Source of the DNA: Lepidodermella squamata
Taxonomy: Eukaryota; Gastrotricha
Assembly (NCBI GenBank): GCA_047495785.1
Contig: JBLDXI010000015.1
Location: 3,100,001-3,164,000 of the forward strand
DNA length: 64,000 nucleotides
Direction of reading: 5' to 3'
Below are positions 45,718 through 57,832 of the stretch, in pieces. The notes beneath the pieces are model-generated. The model saw only the letters and a list, made by a program, of their open reading frames with translations, ran no database searches and was not told where the DNA came from. The position numbers and the translations under genes are program-made. How positions within the stretch are numbered: the stretch's first letter is position 1; each line of letters opens with the position of its first letter.

Positions 45718-47890
45718 TCAAGCGATGTTAAATGTTAACCAAACGAGTCCAGCAATGGCAGAGAGTATTGTGGCTGGGTTTTCAGCAAAGAAAGCCGTGA
45801 AGGCAATGCCACCAAGGACAACCATGACAACAATAGCGTACGCGGCTATTCTTACTGATGCGATGTCACTGATTCGGCTTTCAAATGCTCTTCGTCCAAT
45901 GCTTATCACAAGAAAATTGGTGATTAAGCATAACAAGCCGTTCATTGCCAACAAAACGCCTATGAGAGACAATGATAACTTCGAGTTTTCTGAAATTCCC
46001 AACGCGCAAATATACGTGAAGGGTTGATAAGCCAAACTGATGTCATCTCTGCTGTAGATAAGCTCATCCTTCAGGATGACAGATTCAATGGGTTCCATAC
46101 TCAACCAAATCACTGCGAGAAGCAGGCAAGATGCTGTGAAAGTTGCTAGAACGACGCTTAAGTTTTATTTCGATTTGAATCGTTATCGATTCTGAACGCT
46201 TAGGCTCAACAGTTATTGCGCTAGTTCTGCTTGAAGTCGAGTTGACAGAAAAAGCATGTTCTGGTAACGCGGTTGAAAATGACGTTCTTTGCGATGTTCG
46301 TGACTTATTGATGTCAAAAGTTACGCTTGAGAATTTCTATTTGTCGTCAAATTCACGCGTGATGTTCGCGAGGCTCTATTGTTGGAAATAACCTTACAGG
46401 CTTGCTGAAGTTTATTTGCCAATGAGCCAATAACAGCTGGAAATCCAGCAACAAGAAATAGCGAAGCAATCGTGCAGTGGACATGAACATACTTGCCATA
46501 TTCAGCCGATAGAACAGTCAGAACATATATGAGCAGCAATCCATTCCCAGCTAGCAGTATCGAGTTAGCAGTTGGAATCGATTTATCCATTCTTTTTCGC
46601 TTGACTACGTTCATTACCAGAAAAAACAAATCGCAGGTGAGTAGCACAGCCGCTATGGAGAGAATGATTCTGCTATCCAGCTTTTTGAAAGCTGGTCTTT
46701 GTACAGCTACGACAAACAGGGAATCGCAGGAGGCAGCTTGTTGTTAGTCTGCCAGAAAAGTTTTTGACGACAAATCTCAAGCTTTTTCAACCCAGAATCG
46801 AAAGTGGCGACTGGGACAAATTGCTGATCTGAGGATGGGTCGAAATTTGCACCGATTCGACTTTGCTGTTTCGAGAACTGAATTTGAAAGAATGCCGTCA
46901 CGCCGTTTCTGGCGTTGAAACTGCCGTTTTGTATTCGCCCGAGTAGTCCATTATATGTCATTCTGTCGAACTGTCCCCGGAATAATCGATAGAACTCCTT
47001 GCCTTGGGTTATAAACTTTTCTTTTCCGATAGCATATTCCATAATAGTTTCATTCCGAGTGAGAAGCATTTCATTGGTCGAGTTGAGGGCAAGCGCTGCT
47101 ATGCGATGTCATAGAACGCCGACCGATATGCGAACCATTGAAAATGAAGTTGCGGCGACTCGATGCGTTCTTTCATCAACGCGTCAAATCGAACCCCTGA
47201 CAGACCGAATTGATCTTCAAGGAATGGATTAGTGTTTATGGCTTGCGCTTGACCAAACGTGATGAAAGATTTCAAAACTTCATAGAGCATTTCTTCTGTA
47301 CCGCCAGGTACCATATAACGCAGTCTGCAAGGTAAAAACAAGGTAGGTAACAATTGCAATGGAAAATTGTAAGATTGTAAGATCTTACAAGACTGATACG
47401 AAACCTGCGTATTTCGTTCGGTCTTCGATAACTCTGGCATATGGGGAGTGAGCCCCGACCCCCAACCCAATTGAGGTGGTGGAGTATCGAGCCGATAGGA
47501 TCGACGTCTTGACAGATCGGACCTACTAAGACGGGAGCGTGTGACTGCGATTTCGTCCGATTGCTATCTGGATCCGCGATGATTGTGATAAAGGTTTTAA
47601 CCGATAGCTCCATGTGGCACTTTGTATCATAAATCTCAAACTCGACGTTGTAGAATGTTTTCGCGGTTAATTGTTTCCAGAGTCATTCGCACCGGCTCAG
47701 TAAAAATTGGGCCCGCAAAATATTCGCCGCCATAGTTCATCATCACGGTTATTAACAGCGTTGGCTTGCCTTGCCGATTATTATTTTTCATACTAAATTT
47801 CTCAGGCATAGGCTCATACACGGAGAGTTTTGCGGCATAGAACACTGGTATTACTGCGAAACAAACGACTAAGTCGATAAAACTTGACAT
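45718..47890 (-). pseudogene. Class C GPCR-like receptor pseudogene, subfamily C copy 3
   Basis: This is homologous to copies C1 and C2 from the start (signal peptide, YEPMPEKFSM, MMNYGGEYFAGP) to TM7, but broken throughout. Near 47655 about 8 bp are missing, shifting the frame between RENIL and YNVEFEIYD. Near 47455 one extra G in a G-run shifts it again. The whole 366-bp second exon is absent: the TTGTAAGA donor is followed within about 70 bp by the exon-3 acceptor and LRYMVPGG. Further frameshifts lie near 47100 and 46720. A stop follows NRNSQA at 46321, another shift lies near 46150, and the 3' end after SAIAGLVW is lost. Transcription may persist, but no full receptor can be made. Confidence 0.85.
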
Positions 47891-48369
47891 AGGATTCAAA
47901 AAATTGCTGTTTTATAGTGTTGAAAAACGCGTTTGAAGTCTGCTTCTGTGCTCGATAGATATTACTGAAATGTCTCACATCTCACTGTCTACGGTCGGTT
48001 CCCGACAGGTTTCTTATTTGAGAATATTCCCAGCCTTCGTCAAACTCAAAGTCTGTGGAGAGTTTAGGAAGTTAGTGACAATTAATTCCTCACAGCCACG
48101 CATAAGTTCAGGCATAATTTCAGGTCTCGCCAAAAATGCAAAGACATTTAATGCCATTGACGTATGGTAAACAGTATCGATTGAATTCGCTAATTAATAA
48201 CCGTGTTTCGAAAACAGGATGTTTCCTATTTGAAGCGCTCGTTGCTTAGCGGCGGATTAGCTGTTCGAGTATTCCGGTTTTCAATAGCGAGCTTTTCATT
48301 ATTGACCAAGAAATAATTCTCTAAATTAAAAGCCATCTGCATAAAGTTATTTCCAGCTTTTAACAGAAT
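47891..48369. other. Divergent intergenic region
   Basis: This is 480 bp between the C3 pseudogene's former start and the first ATG of the TRPN gene, so it should hold the TRPN promoter. No other feature was recognised. Confidence 0.4.
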
Positions 48370-51300
48370 ATGGAAGACAAATCGGCGGGTGATGCGCCGC
48401 CGGGTGAACCTAAATTTCTATGGCTCGCTAAGCAGCATCAATGGCCTGCAATAGAAACAGCACTGTTACAACTACGGAAAACGAGAAAATATGGAGAACT
48501 GACAGCAACTGATGCGGTAATCAATTATCATTATTTTCAATAAACTTGAAACTTGAATTGAACTGCCGCACTAACAGGAGACAGGAATGAATTTGATGAT
48601 GATGTGCTGCAAAGATAACAGGCGCGCAGTTTTTGAGGCTCTCATCGATTTCGGCTTCGGAGTCAATGAACGGGCTTACGATGGCATGACCTGTCTGCAT
48701 TACGCTGCAGCGAATACAGCGGACATCATTGTCGACCAACTGGTACACCATGGCGCTGATGTTCTCGCCATTGGAGGGGTACGAACTTCGCACCTGGGAT
48801 ATACATTTTAATGCATCATTTATCTTTCAGCCTCATGCGCAACTGGCGCTTCACATAGCATGCCAAAGACCTTCTTCCGCCTTGATTATGACCAAATTCA
48901 TTTTGAGGAGAATGCCACCGAGTGGGCGTCTTATCATTGATGGCCTCGGGAATATCCCAGTTACCTATGCTGTGGAAACTGGAAACGATGTTTTAGTCAA
49001 GGAGCTACTTAAGGAATTACCCTTGCAGCAAGGCATCGAATGGCGTCATAAGGACACGAAAAACACTTTGGTAGGTCCATATCGGACTTGAAGTTACGTT
49101 GAAATACCAATTTTCTTAATAGCTTCATCTAGCGACAATGAAACGTGACATCACAACAGCAGAGACAATAATTGAAATGGGAAAAGCCGACTTGAATGCT
49201 CAGAATAAGTTAGGTCAAACTCCACTGCACATCGCTTCGGCTAACAGTGATGAGCGAATGATAAAGCTATTCAGCCGATATCCATGCGACTCGAACATTC
49301 AAGACAAAAACGGAGAGACGGCTTTACATTTCGCTGTTAGAGCTGGATGTACATCCATTGTTGTAATGCTAGCTGATCGCATGAAGGGTGATGTTCAGAT
49401 TCGAAAAAATGATGGCAGCACTTTGGTAAGCGATCATTCCCAACCTGCTGCATTTCGAACTTATTTTAATGACCATTTCAGATGCACCTCGCTGCAGAAT
49501 TCGGCCATGGAGGTTGCGTTCTGGCGCTTTGTAAGCGAGATGTGCCCCTGCACATGCCCAACAAAGCTGGGATATTATCGCTTCATCTAGCTGCCCGAAA
49601 CGGCTTCCCTAAAGTTGTGCAAATCCTTATTGAAAACGGCGCTCCCATCAACGCTCGAACGAAAGAGCGATATACAGCTATGCACTTGGCTGTACTTTAC
49701 AACAAACCTGAAGTTATTCAATTGCTGATGGGGGTTGGTGCCAATGTGGCTGTCCAAGGCGGCCCAGCTGGAGAATTGCCTCTTCACATCGCAGCGAGAA
49801 CTAATGCAGTAGAATGTGCCAAGATGTTGTTGCTAACCGGGGCAAAAGTCAACGACCCAACAGGAGCAGAACTCGAAACTGCACTTCATATGGCTTGTAG
49901 ACGAGGGCAAATGGCCTTGGCATCTTTATTGCTTGAAGAAGGTGCCGATGTTTTGTTGGTCTCACGCAGCGGTGAATCAGCTCTTCACATAGCCGTTCGA
50001 TACGCAAACTATCCTCTGGTCAAACTCATAATCAAACATGTCAAAAAGAAAATGTCGAAAAAGGAAGTGGTGAAGTTGGTCAATTTTCAGACTGTCGAAG
50101 GCGAATCAGCTCTGCATCTGGCTTGCGGGCTCGTACCAAAAGCACTCCATTACCCACTTGAAGATGCCGACATAGCCAGACTTCTACTAAAAAATGGCGC
50201 TGATCCGAATTTACTGACCCGATTTGTAAATGTTTCTCCATTCTCCTAGCTCAGTAAAATTATTTGTATTTTAGACCCTTGAATCGCCTATGCACTACTG
50301 TGCCCGAGTTGGAAACACTAATGTGTGCGAAGAGTTCGTTCAGCATGCCGTAACTTTCTTCCCGATTGCTTGGTTGTGATGCCATATATTGTGTCTTATA
50401 GGGCCACAACTTTCCACCACTGGCTAATAGACAAGCGCGAAATGGCTGGTCAGCTCTTTTAACGGCCTGTAACTATGGTCATCTCGAACTCATGGAGCTT
50501 TTAAGTAATATTTTCGAAATTTTGAATCAAATTCTTATCGGTCGAATTTCAGTTAGAAATAGCGCTCGAGTCGATATTTTCGACGAGCAAGGATTTTCAG
50601 CTCTGCACCTAGCGGCGAGTAACGGTTTCAAAGATTGTTGTGAACTGCTCTTGAAGAAAAAAGCCTTCGTCAACATTAAGACGAAAAACAGTATCACCCC
50701 GATATCCTTGGCTGGTAATATTTTCCTTTAAACATTTCTTCATGTAGACCAGGACATTTTTACAAGCCTCGAATGGTCATCGAGATGTGGTTCACATGCT
50801 TGTGAGTAAGTATGGCGCAGCTCATGACCTGACGAATATGGATAAGAAAACACCACTGCATCTGGCTGCGGAGAACGGGCATCAGGCAGTTGCCGAGGCT
50901 CTGGTTCAATTGAAAGCCAACGTTAACGCCGTTGATTCCGTAAGAAATCCTTTTATCGCTCTTAATTTTTATTTCCTGGTTACGTTTATTTATAGCTCGG
51001 GCAAACACCACTCCATCTCGCGGGTAAGGACTGTTTTTAGCTGACAATTAATAGCTGTTTATTAATAATGTTTTCGCGGGTTTTAGCTGAATGTGACCAC
51101 CCGGAAGTAGTTCAGATGTTTTTGAAGTCCTTTCCGGAGCTTGTCAACACGGCCAATCAAGACGGCATGACGTGCGCCCATATAGCAGCTGGTGAGCAAC
51201 AGCAATTTCGAGTATTTATTGTTGATTGATTGAAATAATTTTGCAGCAAAAGGCTCTGTTGCGGTTATAAGAGAACTCATGCGATTCAACAAATCAATTG

Positions 51301-54300
51301 TCATCAGCGCTCGCAACAAAACAACAGGATCACTTCCTTTGCATTTAGCGGCTGAGGCTGGGCATGCAGATGTTGTGAAGGTTCTTTTGTCCGCGGGGTC
51401 GCCGGCTCTGGCTGAAAACACGGACGGCATGACTTGCCTTCATTTAGCAGCTAAAGAAGGTCATTCAAATGTATTGGCGGCAATGCCGCACTCGCTATCG
51501 TGGAGTGTTCCTAGCGTAAAGGTGAAATGAACTAAAATTGTGGAAGATGAGCCTTCACCTACGTTTTGCGCTTACAGACTGGACTTACGCCAATACATGT
51601 CGCAGTATTTTACGGGCAGGTTGAACTTGTACGAGAAATGACAGCCAGAGTTTCACCTGATGTAAGAACGGAGAAGCCTGCTGCCTACAACATCGCGGAT
51701 AACAAGTTGAAATCACTCATTATTCTAGACGTGAGCAGATTTATCAGATTTATGGCGAATTTCATGTTGTTTACAAATTACAGTATGGTTTCTCACCACT
51801 TCATGTTGCTTCATACGCTGGGGTCGACAAAGCGATTCGCTTGCTCCTAAATTTCTCCGGGGTGGACGTAGAAGCACGAAGCGCAGTGATGGTACGGAAA
51901 TTAATCTTACGTGATAACATTTTTATTCATAGAATTCATAATTTTAATTCATAGAAAACTACGCCACTTCATCTTGCCGCGATGACAGGCCATCTGAACG
52001 TGTCGAGTCTTCTCTTGTCCCAAACATCAGCACTGATGAAGCTGCAAGATGCTCGTGGCCTGAAACCGCTGCACTTGGCTGCGAGAAACGGCCATTGCGA
52101 CATGGTCGCCAGTCTAATCAGTCAAGGTTCAGACATAAATACTTCGGACAACGTGAGTTCATCTTATTAGCTCATTGAATTTTTTAAACTCTGAAAATAG
52201 CATGGTTGGGTTCCTCTACACCATGCCACGCGATGTGGTCAATTGGGAGTGGTAAAACTCTTGCTAGAACTTGGAGCTAACGTCACTCATGCGACTCGTG
52301 ACGATCGTGTACCACTGAGTCTCTCGGCAGCCTCGAATCACGTCGATGTCTTCATGTACCTTTTGACCAAAGAACATGATACCGAAGCTCTGATGGAAGA
52401 CAAGAAATTCATCATAGATCTAATGAAGTGCGGTAAAGCGAATCACCAAAAAGCTATAGAAGAATTCTGTCTAGTCTCTGAATGCCCCTTGGAAATCGCC
52501 GCAAAATTGAGCTTCCTCTTCCTCAAGCAGTCAAGCCTCGACATAGAAAACCAAAAGGACATGATGGCAGCATCGAAGTTTTGCGAGGAACTAACTGGGA
52601 AACTTATGACGATTGCCTCGGATATGTCATCCCCCAGCAGAATTTTGAAAGCGGCAGATAAAAATGGCGTGCCTTTCATCGACATTCTCGTAGATGACAA
52701 GTTGAAGACCGTTGTTGCCGACGCTGCAGTTCAGCGTTACCTGACTGATGTCCTCGAGGGTGATTTGGGAATAACTGGGGTCAAAATGTTCGGACTATTC
52801 GTTCTGTTTGTCTTATGCCCACCGATTATGTTCGCAGCTTCGCTACCATTCGGTCATCGCTATCATAAAGTTCCTATCATCAAATTCATGTGTTCAGCTT
52901 CTGCTCATTTTCACTTCATTTTCGTTTTGAGCAGCGTCTGTGTTGTCCCAATATTTCCGAACTCTCAGCGAGACAATTTTTGGCCAACCTGGAATGAGGT
53001 CTTGTTACTTTGTTACTTGGGTGGAATTTTGACTGCCGAACTGACGAATCCATCAAACGGATCTGGTGGACGAATAATTCGTGGACTTACGCTAGCGTTG
53101 TCGGCATTGGCGATAATGCTACAAGTAATCGCAATAACGTACCCTGTTGATACCTACGAGGCGCAAATTTTGATGTACACTCGTAACGTCATCTTCTCTT
53201 TACCAGTCATGATCTCAGTACTATCCATAATCGAGGTAATGTCTCCTCACTGACCTTTACTAATGGTCTCTAATTCGAATTCAACAGATTTTGACGTTCA
53301 GCAAAGCGTTCGGTCCTCTCAGCATTATTCTGGTTTACATGATTCAAGAGGCAAGCACGGCTATCATAATCATGCAAATCTTCTTTGTCGGATGGTTCCT
53401 CCATAACCAAACGATCTTTACACCTGTTTGCCCTGGTAAAAAGAAGCTCATAAGATTATTCAGTCACAAAATATTCCCATAATTTAGATCTGGAGCCTGA
53501 GTTGACCTCAAAATGCCGTTGCAATATCAGGGTTCCCCCGGGATGTCCAACGCCTTATACCAAGGACAACAACGACTTCATAGTACCTGGCTGTTGGTCG
53601 AATGAAGAGCTGGTAACAGATAGCACACCTGCGTCTTGGATTATCGGCATCATCCACGGGGCGTTGTTTCAGCACGAAGACTTTTTGTGGTACCCAGCGG
53701 TGAGAAATAATGGACAGTGGTCGAGGGCTCCTCTGCAGATTGAAAAGGCGTGTTTTCATATCACCATGGTCCTTATTCTGCTTATGTTGGCTCTGGCCAT
53801 AGCGTCCGATACTTTGGAACGTTTGATCAAACGATCTGATGAAGAGTGGCAATTTGGCCGTGCTCAGCTCATTCGCAACATGAGTAAAACCTGTAAGTAA
53901 GAATATTGTTCCTTCGATGAAAATGAATAACCATGAATTTCAGCTCCAACGCCCCCGCCTCTCAATCTTTTGGTTAAACCAATAATTTACCTGCGAGCTT
54001 TCATCAAACGTAAAGGGCTGCTGTGCACAACATATGCGCCCTATTACATGATGATAGAGGAGGGTATCGGGGATGAAGGCGAAGCGGCTCACGAAGAAGA
54101 CGAGCCTGGCGTTATTGATGACATTATCAAATGGGTGAAGGATATCATCTATCGGAAACGGGTGAAAAAGCTTCTCAAAAATGCGATCAGGTCTCATTCG
54201 ATTGTATACTTTGGCGGTGAGCCGAAAAAACTCAGCCGAAAGGAATCTCGGGCTCGGCAGAAAGCGGTGAAGGAAGCTCGAAAGAGAAAGAAGCTGGAAA

Positions 54301-54594
54301 CGTTCTTACCAGAACCTTTACAAGAAGCTATCGATTGGGAGAAAGTTGTCGACCGCCATCGTGAAATCGAGGCAGAAGGCAGCGAAGATGAATACATTGA
54401 ACAACTTGATTGCTTCATGAGTGAACTTGAGGATTGGCAGGCTGAAATGTGGGAAGATCTCGATGAAATAGAGGTAATTATCATCGATCATTACTTCTTG
54501 CTATACTGATATACCTTTTTAGGATGATGAGGAACGCCTAATGATAGTTGGCTGGATGGTGGAAGAATTTAAAGATGTCGTCAAAGTTACTTGA
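48370..54594 (+). CDS. TRPN (NOMPC-like) mechanosensory channel, 20 exons, divergent pore
   Basis: I join 20 exons from ATG 48370 to TGA 54592-54594 into 1734 residues, close to the length of fly NOMPC. Exon starts are 48370, 48578, 48831, 49123, 49482, 50275, 50402, 50553, 50767, 50996, 51087, 51247, 51578, 51784, 51955, 52201, 53288, 53488, 53944 and 54523; introns are 48-63 bp. More than 20 ankyrin repeats (probably about 28) precede a linker KEHDTEALMEDKKFIIDLM and KVPIIKFM that match TRPN closely. Six membrane helices and a TRP-domain-like DEEWQFGRAQLIRNM follow. Such channels gate touch and sound responses in sensory cilia. The pore loop reads WIIGIIHGALFQHEDF instead of the usual ...FGQT, after a cysteine-rich extracellular loop (CRC...C...C). 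The tail is long, charged and helical. One donor (51515 or 51521) is ambiguous by 6 bp. AATAAA is at 54697. Confidence 0.85.
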
Positions 54595-54962
54595 GAAACA
54601 CATTTGTCAAAAAAATCATTTAGGTCGCACAACGTATTTTTTTGACAGAAATACGTTTGCCGTATCGTTATATAGACTTGATAGTAAAAGTTAGTCAATA
54701 AAACCAAAAAATCGCCGAAACAATTTCCATCACGCCAAGAAACTGACCCTTCTTGGCCTTCATTAACTTTCGAAAACAGTAAATGAAAAGATCAACAAAT
54801 TTATTATCATTAAATGTCTAGAATGATTATTTATAGAATTTGCTTTCTGCATCACATAAGATCTCGTTGCGTCATGTAGTTGGCGAGCAATATTATAACA
54901 TTTTGATTTTGTGCTCTTGTGCAGGGAAAGAAAGTGAGGAATGTGCGCATCGGGGCTCATTT

Positions 54963-55762
54963 AGTTTCCACCACTTCCACCAGCAGCAGCGGAACTCAAT
55001 TTACCAACCATACCTGACAAGCTCACGATGCTCATTCGGCTTCCATGAGCCTGAGAGGGGGGTGGCACAAATCCTGTAGATAACGTGCTGGTTAATGGGG
55101 CTTGACCGGGAACTCCGAAAACGGAAACTGCTGTTAATACGCGACCAATGTTCCTCGCGTGCTCGACTAACTTGCTTGAGGCCCCGACGCTGTTGCGGAG
55201 GCCGGCGGTGCGACCCGTAGGATGCTCCCCAGTCGCTCTGAGAATCTGCAGGACGAAATTGTATTAAAGAAAGGCATCATGCCGTTTTCTTAAAACTTCC
55301 GGGGCTATAATATACTAAAGCCAGTCTAAAAGCCAGACAAAGCATGCTAAGCAATAGCACGAACATCATTATCTATATTCTAAGGGGAAGGTTTTGAAGC
55401 AAAACGGCAGCGGAATTATGTCTATGAATTAATATTCAAGCGCTAATAGTCTATATTAGCTGGGCTGATGTCGGCACATACCGAGACTTGGGCGGTTCTC
55501 GTTCGGCCGATTGCCCGCTGTCAGCCATGATCATCACGGTTTTGACAACTTGAGACAAGGTTGTCCATTTCGACGGTTTGCCCATGACAGACATGGACCT
55601 AGGTTTCGGCGGCGACTCCTCAGTTTTTCGCTCTTGGTCTCGTGTTACCACCTTTTTTACGAACATTGCTAGTTTTTCAATGGCCATAAATAAGCAAGGA
55701 GTGTGCATCAGAGAGTGACAATAGAAGAAAGCGACTAACATAAAGCACAAGACAGACATCAA
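54963..55762 (-). other. Possible 3' exons or small gene, unresolved
   Basis: Two minus-strand open segments look coding but I could not join them. The first (55762 to about 55480) encodes a hydrophobic start and then a basic, Pro-rich stretch (KTEESPPKPRSMSVMG) ending at a GTATGT donor. The second (about 55251-54963, after a CTGCAG acceptor) stays open for 95 codons (ILRATGEHPTGR to a Gly/Ser end). Their phases do not agree with each other or with the ankyrin gene upstream. They may be alternative 3' exons of that ankyrin gene or a separate small gene. Confidence 0.3.
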
Positions 55763-55788
55763 TTTTACGGTAATTAGTTGTTATGCTC

Positions 55789-57162
55789 TCAAGCTTCATC
55801 CATCGATTGCTAGGTAAAAATAGATGGTTAAAACATGGAAATGTTAGTTGAACAGCCGCTCTAAAAAGCAGTGCAGGCTCGACTTGGGCGACGGGTATAA
55901 CTTACCTCAAATTCGTGCATCTCAGGCTTTACCGTTGGTTTGAAAGACGGAGACGTTTTTGTGGTGTAAAGGTCAAGCAAAGTCCACAGTGGCAAAGCTT
56001 GCTCACGCCGATTCAACAGAGACCTCAGCTTAGCGGTTTTCGGCCACCCGGATGCAGTTCGATATGAGGATGTAGCCTGAACCTGATGATTTTGTTGCGA
56101 TTGGTTCCCACCCGCCTCAACTGCCGACGCTAGAGAGAGCAGAGTTCGTTGCTTGCTGCCAAGTGAAACAGGGCAGCGGCCGAAAAATTCGTCAATCGTT
56201 TCAATAACTTTATCTCGGAACTGCGCATCCTCCGTATCTTGGAAATGTACAGCTGCTGCTCGGTCACTAGCCATTATGGACTCGTTATCAAAACGAGAGC
56301 GATGCTTGCATATAGGACTGATTGGTCGCTCGTATTGGGACTTGAGTCTGACAGTTTTCTTCCAAATTAGCTGAAATCGGCGTCCGGCAATAGGAGCCAA
56401 TTGTATCTGGCTTTGCTTGTTCAAATCTTCTCGCAAGACCCAATCTAGGGCATTTAACTTCATTTCGGAGTCGCGAATTGAAGGATCAGCGCCGTGTCTG
56501 AGTAGCTCATAAGCAGCTCTGAAATAGCCCAAACGGATTGCCATGAGAAGAGGCGTGAGTCCAATGGCATTCCTCACGTCGACGTCGAAATCCCGTGCCC
56601 TGCAAATAGACAGAAGCTTCGTAAGGTAGCCAATATCATTTGCTTCGACCAGAACGTGCAGTGGGGTATTGCCATCCATATCGGCCTGAATAACATAGTC
56701 AAAAAATGTCAGCAACTACTGACTAAGACTTACATGAACGACATTGCGAGGAACAAATGTTTCATGTGAGAGAATAATGTCGACAATGCGATGGAGACCG
56801 AAAGAGCATGCGTAGTGTAGTGGGGTCTGGCCGAATCTATCCTCAACGTATGTGTTCGCCCCATTGATGAGCATCAGCCTGACGAACTTCTCAGCTAGGC
56901 GCCTGTCATCCAAAAGTAAGGCGACCATAAGAGGAGTTCTTCCATTCAGGTCGACGGAGTTAACTTTTTCCGAAACTGAGCTCAAATACTCGCCATCCTC
57001 TGCGCCAACATCGGCCGATGGATGGCGGGGGTTGTCCATATTGAGCAATAGTTGAGTTTGGTGATAACGGCCATCGAGGACGGTCTGATGCAACACTGAT
57101 TTTAAACGCTGGCGCCGGGTGGTTATCGGCCGGAGAACAACGGTAGCTGCAGCTGCTGCCAT
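55789..57162 (-). CDS. Cytosolic ankyrin-repeat protein, three exons
   Basis: The exons are 57162-56734, 56685-55906 and 55809-55789 (phase 0 throughout), giving 409 residues ending QSMDEA. The N-terminus is low-complexity (MAAAAATVVLRP), then LKSVLHQTVLDGRYHQTQLL opens a set of four or five ankyrin repeats (GRTPLMVALLLDDRRLAEKF; GQTPLHYACSFGLHRIVDII; GNTPLHVLVEANDIGYLTKL; GLTPLLMAIRLGYFRAAYEL). The second half is polar and probably disordered. There is no signal peptide or membrane helix. The layout resembles ANKRD34-type proteins, but I would not name it. The final exon is short and uncertain; exons nearer 55000 could be used instead. It converges on the TRPN gene, and its first exon marks the edge of a duplication. 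Confidence 0.6.
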
Positions 57163-57832
57163 TAAGTACGGCTTTCACGAATAGAAGAAACGGCAATAGA
57201 GTGCTCGCAAAAATAACCTAGCACTCGAAAGGGCGGCGTTGTCAGGGGCAGCGAACGCTCTATTGAATGCCCATTCTGCTACACCCATAGGAACTACTTA
57301 GTCGCTCTTGAAAAAAAATGAAAGGGAAATTCATGTCATAGTCTGCCCACTCAAGACTGCTACATGGATGTATTGAATTTGAACTGAAATTTGTGGAGAG
57401 GAAGAAGCAAAAAACCCTCTACCCTCTGTTTTAGGTACCTAAGAGGAAAAGCAAGAGCTATTTAAATTTCGGCCATATATTTTTGGTGTTTAGCTTGATA
57501 TTTTGAGTTCTTCAATCAATTTTCAGATTAAAAATCATCAACACCACCAACTTCGTGGCTAAAAACCATGCTACGCATCATATCCATTCATTTTTTTGTG
57601 TATAATATTTACGTGATGGAGCACGTGTTACGAGATCCCAATGCTGAGATTTTATGCAGAAACATTTAGCATGAGTATGTACAGCATAGGTACACAAATT
57701 CTATACTACTATACACGATGTATTTGATTACTATTTTCCATAGTGGTAGGAGAGAGAACTAGGCTTTCAACTTTACAAGCCCAAATAAACATATATTGCT
57801 TTATTCGTGCAAGAGAGCTTCCGATTCTTTGA
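57163..57832. other. Divergent promoter region (ankyrin / mitoferrin)
   Basis: This is 670 bp between the ankyrin gene's start (-) and mitoferrin copy 1's start (+). Much of it is repeated upstream of mitoferrin copy 2, so both carriers probably share promoter sequence. No small gene was seen. Confidence 0.45.

Noticed and set aside
12330-47890. The receptors as natriuretic-peptide-type receptor guanylate cyclases
   Set aside because: The ANF-type ectodomain fits, but there are seven hydrophobic helices and no kinase-homology or cyclase domain.
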